DNA of 12,413 nt, taken from NCBI GenBank assembly GCA_014523525.1, contig JAATVL010000167.1, positions 1 through 12,413 on the forward strand, in the 5' to 3' direction. Below are positions 1 through 6,956 of this stretch, piece by piece; position 1 is the first letter of the stretch; the number at the start of each line of letters is the position of its first letter. Position numbers and translations under genes: made by a program. The DNA is from Nitrososphaerales archaeon TH703. Lineage in GTDB: Archaea; Thermoproteota; Nitrososphaeria; Nitrososphaerales; Nitrososphaeraceae. The notes under the pieces were generated by a model. That model saw only the letters and a list, made by a program, of their open reading frames with translations, had not been told where the DNA came from and searched no databases.

Positions 1-696
1 AATGCTTGTATCAAATTGTTTTGCATTATTTGGATCCGTTGGTCCTGTTCCGCTTGTAACTGTATGTGGTAAAGTGTCTTTGTTTGTCACTGTTATTTTG
101 TCACCTTTCTTTACAGTGATAGTATCTGGATCAAAATTGGGACTTCCTTGTACTGATGCTCCTGCAAGTATTGTCAGCGGTTTTCCGGGTGGACCAGCTG
201 TTTGAACAGGAGCTTGTGCCGAAGTCGCATTTTGTGCCGAAGTCGCATTTTGACCTTTAGCTGCTTCAGCGGTCTGTGAAAATGGTTCAACAAATAATTT
301 TGCTTTCATAGTGGGATGTCCAAAACCACAGTACTCTCTACACTGAATACGATACTCACCAGGTGTGTCAAATAGATTCCATGCCACATTGACTCTACCA
401 GGAACGGCGTCCATTAAAACAGTATAATCAGGTACATTGAAATCATGAACAACGTCCTTTGAGACAATCTCAAACTTGTAGGGAACATTTTGCTTTACGT
501 GAAGCTGACCGATCTCCTTCTTACCATCCTGATGTTCAAAGGTCCAGAACCATTGCTGACCTATGACCTTGATTGTTTCTGTTTCCGGGGGAATATGCTC
601 GACTTGTCTTTCAACATTCCAAGATTCAGCGCCTACCCATATAAGTAGTGATATGACAACACCTACGTATACCCATTCAATTGTTGCATGACCCAT
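1..696 (-). CDS. Cytochrome c oxidase subunit II: TM2 + CuA domain fused to a second cupredoxin (partial, C-terminus off window)
   Basis: This is the electron-accepting subunit of a haem-copper terminal oxidase. 232 codons are visible and the frame is still open at the window edge. Residues 5-24 form a membrane helix. A QQWFW motif (47-51) follows, the aromatic patch typical of subunit II. The CuA site is complete: H84, then C119-x-E121-x-C123-x3-H127-x2-M130. After a short linker made of a doubled NATSAQ unit (150-161), a plastocyanin-like domain starts near residue 173. It contains the usual GDKITVTNKD strand and a first copper ligand H211; its remaining Cys/His/Met ligands lie beyond the window. 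The first transmembrane helix of a normal subunit II is missing here and is supplied by the upstream gene, one base away (TAA-t-ATG). The domains therefore face the outside of the cell membrane. The family call is firm; which protein donates electrons to it is not visible. Confidence 0.93.
   Translation of the reverse strand, partial: MGHATIEWVYVGVVISLLIWVGAESWNVERQVEHIPPETETIKVIGQQWFWTFEHQDGKKEIGQLHVKQNVPYKFEIVSKDVVHDFNVPDYTVLMDAVPGRVNVAWNLFDTPGEYRIQCREYCGFGHPTMKAKLFVEPFSQTAEAAKGQNATSAQNATSAQAPVQTAGPPGKPLTILAGASVQGSPNFDPDTITVKKGDKITVTNKDTLPHTVTSGTGPTDPNNAKQFDTSI
214..252. repeat. 18-bp in-frame tandem duplication in the oxidase linker
   Basis: Two perfect 18-base copies lie at 215-232 and 233-250, and the period-18 match runs over 214-252. 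On the minus strand the unit encodes NATSAQ, so the linker between the CuA domain and the second copper domain carries this hexapeptide twice. Each copy contains an N-A-T glycosylation sequon. The exact identity at DNA level points to a recent slippage duplication. Confidence 0.95.
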
Positions 697-697
697 A

Positions 698-961
698 TTA
701 TACGCCCTCTATTTCTTTTATCCTATTTTGTTTATGGGATTCTCTAAATCGCCAACATACATATACTATAGCACCTTGAACCACAGCTCCAACCACAAAG
801 GCCGCAACCATAAGCCTGTAAAATAACGCCCAAATTTCTACTCTTCTGATAACGAATTCTTGTGGTTCTTGTGCAAAAACATTGTTCAAAGAAGAAAGAA
901 CTACCAGAACAACAGGTGAAAACAGCAAAAGAATTAACCATATATTTGATCTTGGTGACAT
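698..961 (-). CDS. N-terminal transmembrane part of cytochrome c oxidase subunit II (split subunit)
   Basis: This 87-residue protein starts with a signal-peptide-like helix (about residues 6-28, ending near VFAQ). It then has a segment WALFYRLMVAAFVVGAVVQG followed by WRFRES, which matches the first transmembrane helix of subunit II (an aromatic start, a long hydrophobic stretch, then an R-rich inner end). It ends in a charged tail. The next gene begins one base after its stop and carries the second helix and the CuA domain, so the two are probably one functional subunit made as two chains. A GTG at 991 would add ten residues. I prefer the ATG at 961: an AAGGAAAT stretch lies just upstream, and a TATA-like box at 998-1008 would place the transcript start near 977, inside the longer version. 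The role is inferred from position and helix pattern; the sequence alone is too short for certainty. Confidence 0.72.
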   Translation of the reverse strand: MSPRSNIWLILLLFSPVVLVVLSSLNNVFAQEPQEFVIRRVEIWALFYRLMVAAFVVGAVVQGAIVYVCWRFRESHKQNRIKEIEGV

Positions 962-1033
962 CAAATTTCCTTGTCCGAGGTCACTACTCACCTACATCTA
1001 ATTTAAGGTTTTTGCAAGAACCGTATCTTCTAT

Positions 1034-1657
1034 TCATTCACCAATATATCTGTGAAATCCCATTACATTAACACCCGAAAGTGAAAGAGTATTATTTTCA
1101 TGTTTCAGGATGGTCATTGAAGCATTACGTATATGCCATCCATACAGACTTTCTGGGGGAAGACCCAACATGATGGATACTGCTGCTTTAATAGGATCTA
1201 AATGAGTTACAAATAACAAATTTTTATCTGAGTAATTTTTCATAGATTCATCAAGTAAATTCTGGATTCTTTTTTTAACTGCTGAGAAGCTCTCGATACC
1301 ATAGCTATCAAGAATCGGATCATCTCCACTGTAGAATTTCAAAAAGAGGTTTCCATGTTTTTCGATAACATCATCATAATTCATACCAACCAGATCTCCC
1401 AATTCAATTTCATATAATCTTTCATCAGTTTGGTATCCTAATTGATTTATCTCACAAATTATCTTGGCAGTTTCAATCGCTCTCGTTACCGGACTTACAC
1501 ACACCCTATCAATTTTCAGTTTCTTTAGATGGTGGCCGGTGTCTTTGGCCTGCTGTATTCCACAGTCTGTGAGATGTGACTCTATGTGCCTTCCTACAAG
1601 GAGTCGTCTGACATTATTATCTGCTTCTCCATGGCGTACAAAAACTATAAGCGGCAA
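1034..1657 (-). CDS. Histidine phosphatase superfamily protein (phosphoglycerate mutase-like)
   Basis: This 207-residue protein of the histidine phosphatase (GpmB/CobC-like) clan transfers phosphate through a catalytic histidine. The phosphohistidine motif is RHGE (R8, H9, E11), the second arginine is in VSPVTRAIETA (R59), the acidic general acid is E83 or E85 in EIELGDL, and the second histidine is H152 in FVTHLDPI. Length and motif order fit a small broad-specificity phosphatase or cofactor-dependent mutase; the substrate cannot be read from sequence. The start is TTG at 1657: a stop lies three codons upstream and RHGE comes at residue 8, so no other start works. A TATA-like ttaatataaa at 1669-1678 lies upstream, closer than ideal. 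The cox genes follow after 72 bases on the same strand with a TATA-like box of their own, so co-transcription is possible but not required. Confidence 0.88.
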   Translation of the reverse strand: MPLIVFVRHGEADNNVRRLLVGRHIESHLTDCGIQQAKDTGHHLKKLKIDRVCVSPVTRAIETAKIICEINQLGYQTDERLYEIELGDLVGMNYDDVIEKHGNLFLKFYSGDDPILDSYGIESFSAVKKRIQNLLDESMKNYSDKNLLFVTHLDPIKAAVSIMLGLPPESLYGWHIRNASMTILKHENNTLSLSGVNVMGFHRYIGE

Positions 1658-1865
1658 AACAACTCAAATTAATATAAATCAAGTCTTAAATTTGTTTTTC
1701 CATTAATAAATGTCGTATAGAATGTATAACAGTTTTTTATCATTTTACTTCTTTCTTCTTAGTATCAATTAGTCTATTCCTTGAAAATCATAACGAATTT
1801 GTTCATCATAAAATATAGATTATAACCTTAATTAGGATGCTCCAACACTTTATGACAGATAATTA
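1658..1865. other. Divergent intergenic region
   Basis: About 208 AT-rich bases separate the leftward phosphatase gene from the rightward F420-dependent reductase. TATA-like stretches occur at 1669-1678 (minus direction) and around 1809-1826 and 1826-1835 (plus direction). I see no open frame of useful length, no RNA gene and no strong inverted repeat. The region probably holds both promoters. Confidence 0.5.
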
Positions 1866-2537
1866 ATGAAAATTTCAATAATTGGTGGTACTGGTGGAAT
1901 GGGAGAAGGTTTTGCTCTCAGATGGGTTGTGAATCACGACATTACAATTGGTTCTCGTGATGCACAAAAAGCTATAAACTCTGCAGAACAGTACATGAAC
2001 ACAGCAATATCGTCTTATGGAAATAATATGAAAGGAGCTATCAAAGGTGCTGATTATGTATCTTCATCAAGAGATTCGGATATATTGATACTATCAATCC
2101 CCTATGAATCAATAAAATTAACGTGTGACTCGGTCTCCAATAGTATAAAAAAAGATTGCATAATAGTTTCTCCAATAGTTCCCATGGAAAGAAATGATTT
2201 TGGCTTTACATATATCCCATTTGAAAAAAATATGAAATCGGCAGCTCATCTATTAGCAGAAAATCTTCCGGACAAGAAAATTGTTTCTGCGTTTCATACA
2301 ATATCTGAAGTGAAATTAAAGAACATCAATGAAAGTCTTGATTCTGATATCTTTGTTTGTGGTGACGATCAGGATTCAATTACAAAAGTAAATCAGTTGA
2401 TAGGAGAAATAAAAGGTCTTAGGCCACTATATCTTGGATCATTGTCCCTTAGTTATCAGGCAGAGGTTCTTACTCCTATGTTGCTGAATGCATCCAAGAA
2501 GAACAAAATTAAACACCCTGGAATAAAGCTTACTTGA
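1866..2537 (+). CDS. npdG: NADPH-dependent F420 reductase (F420H2:NADP+ oxidoreductase)
   Basis: This cytoplasmic enzyme moves hydride between coenzyme F420 and NADP+. The 223-residue length is normal for the family. The N-terminal Rossmann fold begins at residue 3 with GGTGGMGEG (7-15), and the S30-R31 pair after the second strand is where the family binds the NADP 2'-phosphate. SIPYES (77-82) and VSPIVPMER (101-109) match the conserved loops around the nicotinamide and the deazaflavin. The C-terminus has the family pattern RPLYLG...YQAEVLTPMLLN...GIKLT. F420 and this reductase are known in ammonia-oxidising archaea. The ATG at 1866 is four codons before the Rossmann strand, so the start is secure. 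The next gene overlaps its stop codon, suggesting translational coupling. Confidence 0.9.
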   Translation: MKISIIGGTGGMGEGFALRWVVNHDITIGSRDAQKAINSAEQYMNTAISSYGNNMKGAIKGADYVSSSRDSDILILSIPYESIKLTCDSVSNSIKKDCIIVSPIVPMERNDFGFTYIPFEKNMKSAAHLLAENLPDKKIVSAFHTISEVKLKNINESLDSDIFVCGDDQDSITKVNQLIGEIKGLRPLYLGSLSLSYQAEVLTPMLLNASKKNKIKHPGIKLT

Positions 2538-2812
2538 ACAGATTCCAAAAAAGAAATGAGCCCAGTAAGCAAAGCAAAAATTGGATGTACGGTATGGGAG
2601 TCTTATTTATTGTGATGGCGACAGTTATTGCGTTAAGGAACCTTTATCTTTATTCCACAGAGTTGACTGTTGGCTTCTATCTTGATAATTATACAAGCAA
2701 TTCGGTGACAAACGAAAAATTTGTAATAGCAATGTTGATTGGTGGAGGAATATTACTGTATTGGGGTAAATTTAGAAGAAATGTAGATAGCGACAATAAT
2801 ACAAAATGGTAA
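2534..2812 (+). CDS. Small two-helix membrane protein, unknown function
   Basis: I do not recognise this 92-residue protein. It has a basic N-terminus (about 1-16), a hydrophobic segment around 19-37, a polar loop with the YTSNSVTNEK stretch, a second hydrophobic segment around 63-78, and a charged C-terminal tail. It is therefore probably a hairpin in the cell membrane. The TTG start overlaps the stop of the F420 reductase as TTGA, a typical arrangement for translational coupling. An ATG at 2585 (M18) is the alternative and would leave a very short cytoplasmic end. It is followed closely by the end of the convergent aminotransferase gene. Its conserved placement behind the reductase is untested, so no function is assigned. 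Confidence 0.6.
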   Translation: MNRFQKRNEPSKQSKNWMYGMGVLFIVMATVIALRNLYLYSTELTVGFYLDNYTSNSVTNEKFVIAMLIGGGILLYWGKFRRNVDSDNNTKW

Positions 2813-2843
2813 TTGGCCTTATCAATATGATTGAGATGGGGAA

Positions 2844-4028
2844 TTAATTTCGATTTTTACTATTTATAAAATTGCTGAGCTTATCCATTGCTTCTTGAAG
2901 TACTTGTTCGTTTGGAAGGTAAACGATTCTAAAATGACCTTTTCCTAGTTCCCCGAAACCGGAACCATGCACTGTGAGAATACCGGTTTTGTTCAGTAGA
3001 TCGAGAACAAAATCTTTATCGTCTTTCCAACCATTAAGAAGAATTTTTGGAAAAGTGTAGAATGCCCCGTTTGGTAATTTACAAGAGATTCCATCTATTT
3101 CATTTAAACGTTTCACTACTAAATCTCTTCTTTTTTTTAATTTACTTACCATTTTAGTTATGTATGATTGTGGTCCTTGAAGAGCTGCTACTGCAGCTTT
3201 TTGTACTGGAAGATTAGCAGCTATACGAACTCTCGCTAGTTTTGGAATATTGCTCCTGATATTTTCTAATTTTTGACAATCGCTATTCATACATATATAT
3301 CCACAACGCCATCCTGTCATGAGATAAACTTTTGAAAAACCATTAAGTAGTATCACCGGCGCATCTTTAGCCACTTTACCAATTCCAGTAAATTCCTGAT
3401 CAAATACCAGCTTATCGTATATTTCATCACATATTATATACATATCATGTTCAGCAGCAACATCAATTAACTGTTTAAGGTTCTTGCTGTTAAAAACCTC
3501 GCCGGTAGGATTATTGGGATTAATTATGCACATTGCTCTTGCATTTGATGTAATCTTTGACCTGATATCATCAAGATCAGGTGTTCCATCCTCTGTAAGT
3601 CTAAATTCAATAGGCTTACCTCCGTAAAATTTTACGTACGAGGCATAGGGAGGATAATATGGTCCGGGCATTAAAATTTCGGAATTTGGTTCCACTATTG
3701 ATGCAGCTACCATATCTAGTCCTTCAGAAATACCATTGGTGACAAGAACATCTTCTACAGTTATGGAAAGTCCCTTTAGCGATTCTTTCTTTACTATGGC
3801 TTGCCTTAATTCTAAAATGCCTTCTGAGTCAGCGTAATAATTGAAATCGTTTGAAATTGCGTCTATCAATGCTTTCTTTATGTGATCCGGAGTCGGAAAA
3901 TCATACTTTACTGGATCACCAATATTTAGGTAGATTATTTTTCTTCCAGATTTTTCATATTGTCTCGCATGTATTGTTATGTCTCTGATGGCATATTCCA
4001 CATTGGATATTCTGTCAGATACCTTCAA
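2844..4028 (-). CDS. Class I/II pyridoxal-phosphate aminotransferase (alanine/aspartate type)
   Basis: This 394-residue cytoplasmic fold-type I transaminase has all the landmarks. NPNNPTG (170-176) contains the cofactor-contacting N173. D201 and Y204 lie in DEIYDKL. The Schiff-base lysine is K233 in GFSKVYLMTGWRCGY, with R241 binding the cofactor phosphate, and R367 in FRIVYLP binds the substrate carboxylate. The SKVYLMTGWR segment resembles archaeal alanine aminotransferases more than strict aspartate enzymes, so alanine-2-oxoglutarate exchange is my preferred reading, with low certainty on substrate. The start is TTG at 4028: the next methionine is residue 107, far inside the fold, so TTG is required. 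A TATA-like box lies about 33 bases upstream. It converges with the small membrane protein; the 31-base gap contains a weak 5-bp hairpin (2822-2834). Confidence 0.92.
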   Translation of the reverse strand: MKVSDRISNVEYAIRDITIHARQYEKSGRKIIYLNIGDPVKYDFPTPDHIKKALIDAISNDFNYYADSEGILELRQAIVKKESLKGLSITVEDVLVTNGISEGLDMVAASIVEPNSEILMPGPYYPPYASYVKFYGGKPIEFRLTEDGTPDLDDIRSKITSNARAMCIINPNNPTGEVFNSKNLKQLIDVAAEHDMYIICDEIYDKLVFDQEFTGIGKVAKDAPVILLNGFSKVYLMTGWRCGYICMNSDCQKLENIRSNIPKLARVRIAANLPVQKAAVAALQGPQSYITKMVSKLKKRRDLVVKRLNEIDGISCKLPNGAFYTFPKILLNGWKDDKDFVLDLLNKTGILTVHGSGFGELGKGHFRIVYLPNEQVLQEAMDKLSNFINSKNRN

Positions 4029-4056
4029 TTAATTACAACTACTGAGAAATCTTTGA

Positions 4057-4066
4057 GATAATAAAT
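4057..4066 (-). promoter_or_regulatory. TATA-like box of the aminotransferase gene
   Basis: On the minus strand this reads as TTTATTATC, centred about 33 bases before the TTG start at 4028. That spacing fits a leaderless or very short-leader archaeal transcript and supports the TTG start. Confidence 0.45.
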
Positions 4067-4168
4067 TGATTGTTATTAACTGATTTCATTTGGCTTACTT
4101 GAAATATTAATTATTAATTAGCTCAATTGATATAGAACCTTGATTCTAATTTTAAAGTTAGAAAAAGA

Positions 4169-4243
4169 GGGTCCGTAGCGTAGCCAGGATATCGCGGTGG
4201 TCTTCGGAACCACAGATCGAGGGATCGAAGCCCTCCGGGCCCA
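4169..4243 (+). tRNA. tRNA-Arg (anticodon UCG)
   Basis: A full cloverleaf can be drawn. The acceptor stem GGGTCCG/CGGGCCC has one T-G wobble. The D arm GCG/CGC has a U13-U22 mismatch and the AGCCAGGATA loop. The anticodon stem is GTGGT/ACCAC with loop CTTCGGA, giving anticodon TCG at 4204-4206. The T stem is GAGGG/CCCTC with loop ATCGAAG, and the discriminator base is A. The anticodon reads CGA and by wobble CGG, so this is arginine tRNA. CCA is not encoded and no intron is seen. Position 54 is A where most tRNAs have T, a small oddity. A T-rich run at 4263-4275 may end the transcript. Confidence 0.95.
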
Positions 4244-4341
4244 TGAATCCGATATCAAGACATCTTTTGATTTTACCTGAAATTTGATATGATCAATTGC
4301 CTAAGAAAGAAAGAAATAGTAAGAATTAGAAAAAGCATGAT

Positions 4342-5034
4342 TTATTTAATAGAAAAGGTTGTACCAGCCGAATTAATCCCTGAATTTACTGAGGCCGTAT
4401 AATTTCCCGAGGGTGCCTGATTTCCATCAATACCCATTTGATCCCATTCAAGGGATTTTGAATCTCCTGGACTCAGAATTGTTATCACCTGTGATGATAA
4501 AATTGGATATAATTCATTTGATGCCAAGTTTCTTATGGTAAGCCCTAACGCAGAATTTGGAAATGTTAGTTGTTCGGATCCAGTATTTTTTATTGAGATA
4601 CTAACTTTTTCTCCCGGATTATAAATTTGTTTATCAGTTGTAATGTTTATCATGTCTTGAATTGAATTTTTGATTTCTCCATTTAGAGTGGTAGTATTAC
4701 CTAAATTGGTTTCATTTTGAGATCCAGTTGAATTATTTATTGTTGAACTGGCTGCTGATCCTTGTCCATCATCCAATTTTCCTTGATTTGGAACGTTCAG
4801 AGTCATATTATGAGTATCTGTCTGATTTTTATTCTGCTTATTACATTCAGATTCTAGTGGACATACCTTTCCCCCTTCAGATAATACGTTGTCAACCTCT
4901 TTAGGATCATATGCAAAGATCATCAAGCTATGGATTAGTTGAGTGGGTAGAACAATTAACAACATAAAGAAAACGGAAAGAAAAGGAACAACTTTTACTA
5001 TATCTCTGGGATTTGTATTTCTATTTTGAACCAT
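4342..5034 (-). CDS. Secreted or membrane-anchored protein with N-rich linker and C-terminal Ig-like (BsuPI-like) domain
   Basis: This 230-residue protein has a hydrophobic N-terminal segment (about 16-41), acting as a signal peptide or anchor. Residues 42-65 follow with two cysteines (C58, C64). A low-complexity Asn/Ser/Thr/Gln linker (about 66-125) holds many N-glycosylation sequons (for example N70, N76, N101, N107, N113). The C-terminal beta domain (about 130-230) has the pattern TDKQIYNPGEKVSISIKNTG and later LEWDQMG..G..APSGNYT, which resembles the BsuPI/intracellular proteinase-inhibitor fold and other Ig-like domains. It probably lies at the cell surface, and a binding or structural role is possible. 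The domain call is by pattern only. The next downstream element on this strand is far away, so it appears to be a single-gene unit divergent from dodecin. Confidence 0.75.
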   Translation of the reverse strand: MVQNRNTNPRDIVKVVPFLSVFFMLLIVLPTQLIHSLMIFAYDPKEVDNVLSEGGKVCPLESECNKQNKNQTDTHNMTLNVPNQGKLDDGQGSAASSTINNSTGSQNETNLGNTTTLNGEIKNSIQDMINITTDKQIYNPGEKVSISIKNTGSEQLTFPNSALGLTIRNLASNELYPILSSQVITILSPGDSKSLEWDQMGIDGNQAPSGNYTASVNSGINSAGTTFSIK

Positions 5035-5134
5035 GATAAAATATAGTAAGCATCATTTTTAATCGTTGCTTACCTTATTGATTTTTGTTGCATTTTTATA
5101 TATTGTTTATCTGGTTTAATTATACTATCAAAGT

Positions 5135-5143
5135 CTTTATAAC
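5135..5143 (+). promoter_or_regulatory. TATA-like box of the dodecin gene
   Basis: The sequence ctttataac is centred about 29 bases before the dodecin ATG. This is the spacing expected when an archaeal transcript starts at or next to the start codon. Confidence 0.5.
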
Positions 5144-5167
5144 AAATGAACTGTATTATGTTTCATT

Positions 5168-5380
5168 ATGACTCATCATATTGCAAAGATAATTGAAATA
5201 ATAGGCAGCTCAGACAAAGGATGGGAAGATGCTGCTCAAGTTGCAGTCGATGAAGCAAAAAAGACCTTGCACGGGATACACGGTATAGAAGTTGTCGATA
5301 TGACTGCCCATATAGATCCTACCTCAGGAAAAATAACAAAATATCGAACTTGCGTAAAAGTATCTTTTGCCGTAGACTAG
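5168..5380 (+). CDS. Dodecin family flavin-binding protein
   Basis: This 70-residue protein has the full dodecin pattern: KIIEIIGSS, then W19 in KGWEDAAQ, a helix VAVDEAKKTL, then IHGIEVVDMTAHID and the last strands KITKYRTCVKVSFAV. Dodecins form hollow dodecamers that store and shield flavins in the cytoplasm; in the family the tryptophan stacks on the isoalloxazine ring and is present here. Whether this copy binds riboflavin, FMN or another ligand is not visible. The start ATG follows a TATA-like box at proper distance. The gene is divergent from the secreted N-rich protein and is followed, with its own likely promoter, by a tiny zinc-finger gene. Confidence 0.92.
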   Translation: MTHHIAKIIEIIGSSDKGWEDAAQVAVDEAKKTLHGIHGIEVVDMTAHIDPTSGKITKYRTCVKVSFAVD

Positions 5381-5501
5381 CTATAGATCCTGTACTTATG
5401 CCAAGAACATACTTAGAAAGAGATATAGCTAGAAAGATGGCATAATCAACTTGACAATATCCGTAAATTCTTAAACCACCTTTTCTTTCAATTGTATAGA
5501 A

Positions 5502-5621
5502 ATGGAAATTGAAAATGACAATGATGAACCTGTCATGTGCAGTAAATGTAATAAAACATTTGAAAATGAATCTGAATATTTACAGCATTATAATGAAAAG
5601 CACAAACCCGAAGATACTTGA
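5502..5621 (+). CDS. 39-residue single C2H2 zinc-finger protein
   Basis: This short gene sits in the gap between dodecin and radA. It encodes 39 residues with one complete classical zinc finger: C13-x2-C16-x12-H29-x4-H34, with the aromatic F20 and hydrophobic L27 at the usual core positions. The N-terminus is acidic (EIENDNDE) and the finger is followed by KPEDT and the stop. A TATA-like ttcttaaac centred near 5472 lies about 30 bases before the ATG, as expected for a leaderless transcript. Small C2H2 proteins are known in archaea and some bind DNA, RNA or protein partners; the partner here is unknown. A perfect finger is hard to explain by chance, so I think it is real, though conservation was not tested. 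Confidence 0.75.
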   Translation: MEIENDNDEPVMCSKCNKTFENESEYLQHYNEKHKPEDT

Positions 5622-5723
5622 AAGGGGTTGTTATGCTATGCTCGCCCTACACTAATACCTTGCCTAGAAACTCTTGATATTTTAATTTTGTATCCATTCT
5701 AAATAACTGTAATAGTAAAAAAA

Positions 5724-6920
5724 TTATTCCTTTTTGGATTTTTTACCTTCGTCTAGGTTATCTGTTCCTTTTTCATTGATAGTAAATCTTACTTCACTAT
5801 ATGGATGATATGGAGAATCGATCATTTTTGCTATTCTGTTTTCACCAGATTTTCTCAAATATACTCTGTAAGTTGAAGCATGACCAATTACATTTCCACC
5901 AGTCGGTTTTGTCGGGTCACCAAAGAATGTATCTGGAGCAGATTGCACTTGGTTTGTAACTATTATTGCAACATTGTAAATTTCTGAAATTCTAAGAAGT
6001 TTATGCATAATAGAATTAAGTCTTTGTTGTCTATCAGCAAGCGTTCCTCTACCAGAGAATTCTGCCCTATGTAATGAAATTATACTATCGACAACTACTA
6101 GTTTCGCTTTGTAATCGTCTATATATTTACCGAGATTTTTAACTATTAATTCTAGATGTGCGCTATTATAGACTTTACATACAGCTACATTTTGCAGTGC
6201 ACGTACCGGATCTATGCTTCTAGTGCTAGATATTTGCTCCAGTCTTTCAGGTCGAAATGTTCCTTCAGTGTCAATGTAAATAACACCACTGTTTAATCCA
6301 CCTGATTCTATTGGTTGTCCGGCAGTAATACACATAGTATGGCATATTTGTGACTTGCCCGAACCAAATTCGCCATAAAGTTCAGTAACTGCCTGTGTTT
6401 CTATACCTCCCAAGAATAGATCGTCAAGCATACTTGAACCAGTAGAACATCGTAACAACGATCTTCTTTTCTTAAGTGCAGTTTCAGCAGTGATGAATTC
6501 TTTATCAAGAACATCTGATTCTCTTAAAAGTTTTTGAGCTGCCATTATGAATGAGGCTGCACTTTCTTTGGATGCATTAATGTCTACTGCTAGATCTTCA
6601 ACTCCAGCCACGGCCAGATCCATAACCGAAAAAATTCCTGCTTCTCTAAGCTTCTTAGCAGTTGTAGGGCCTATCCCTTCAATGTCTTGAATTTCAAGAT
6701 TAGTAAGATCATTAATCTGAGATTGTTCTGATATTGTAGTTAATGACTCTTCGGTATTATTCATGACAGTATTTTCTTTTTGTTCCTTTTCTAATTGCTC
6801 ACGTTTGTCTACGATATCTTCCGCATAATCATCAGAAATACTTTCAGAGTTGTGTGTCTCATCTTCCTGTATATGAGAATCTGAATAAGTTGATTTTTTA
6901 GTTCTCATTCTGTACATCAT
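5724..6920 (-). CDS. radA: DNA repair and recombination protein RadA
   Basis: This is the archaeal RecA/Rad51-type recombinase, which forms filaments on single-stranded DNA and drives strand exchange. A helix-hairpin-helix DNA-binding domain lies at about 74-130 (EIQDIEGIGPTTAKKLREAG). The self-assembly motif F142-I-T-A145 precedes the ATPase core. Walker A is GEFGSGKS (183-190, K189) and Walker B is LVVVD (274-278). The DNA-binding loop region QSAPDTFFGDP...GGNVIGH is intact, and the C-terminus ends in a charged tail. Before the HhH domain there is an acidic, partly coiled extension of about 70 residues, longer than in many RadA proteins. The start could be M1 (6920), M2 or M5 (6908); a TATA-like box sits about 29 bases before M5, so MRTKKST may be the true beginning. 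The gene is divergent from the Bax1-like nuclease. Confidence 0.97.
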   Translation of the reverse strand: MMYRMRTKKSTYSDSHIQEDETHNSESISDDYAEDIVDKREQLEKEQKENTVMNNTEESLTTISEQSQINDLTNLEIQDIEGIGPTTAKKLREAGIFSVMDLAVAGVEDLAVDINASKESAASFIMAAQKLLRESDVLDKEFITAETALKKRRSLLRCSTGSSMLDDLFLGGIETQAVTELYGEFGSGKSQICHTMCITAGQPIESGGLNSGVIYIDTEGTFRPERLEQISSTRSIDPVRALQNVAVCKVYNSAHLELIVKNLGKYIDDYKAKLVVVDSIISLHRAEFSGRGTLADRQQRLNSIMHKLLRISEIYNVAIIVTNQVQSAPDTFFGDPTKPTGGNVIGHASTYRVYLRKSGENRIAKMIDSPYHPYSEVRFTINEKGTDNLDEGKKSKKE

Positions 6921-6931
6921 GTAGACCTATT

Positions 6932-6941
6932 ACATTTAAGG
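6932..6941 (-). promoter_or_regulatory. Possible TATA-like box of radA
   Basis: On the minus strand this reads CCTTAAATGT, centred about 29 bases before the ATG at 6908 (M5) and 17 before the ATG at 6920. It is weak evidence for the shorter RadA start. Confidence 0.3.
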
Positions 6942-6956
6942 CTTGAGACACTGATA

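Noticed and set aside
2..205. Plus-strand open frame at the left edge
   Set aside because: It is the antisense shadow of the oxidase cupredoxin domain, whose minus-strand reading has clear copper ligands.
5377..5432. Perfect 9-bp inverted repeat ctagctata/tatagctag separated by 38 bases after the dodecin stop
   Set aside because: AT-rich arms of this length with such a long loop are expected by chance several times in 12 kb; no T-run or other signal supports a function.
5398..5445. A 15-codon frame starting with ATG after dodecin (MPRTYLERDIARKMA)
   Set aside because: Too short, no motif, no promoter or ribosome-binding signal clearly tied to it.
6474..6515. C/D-box-like signals (GTGATGA and CTGA) on the plus strand, resembling a guide RNA
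   Set aside because: They lie inside the radA coding sequence, lack a clear pair of C'/D' boxes and terminal stem, and are easily explained by codons.
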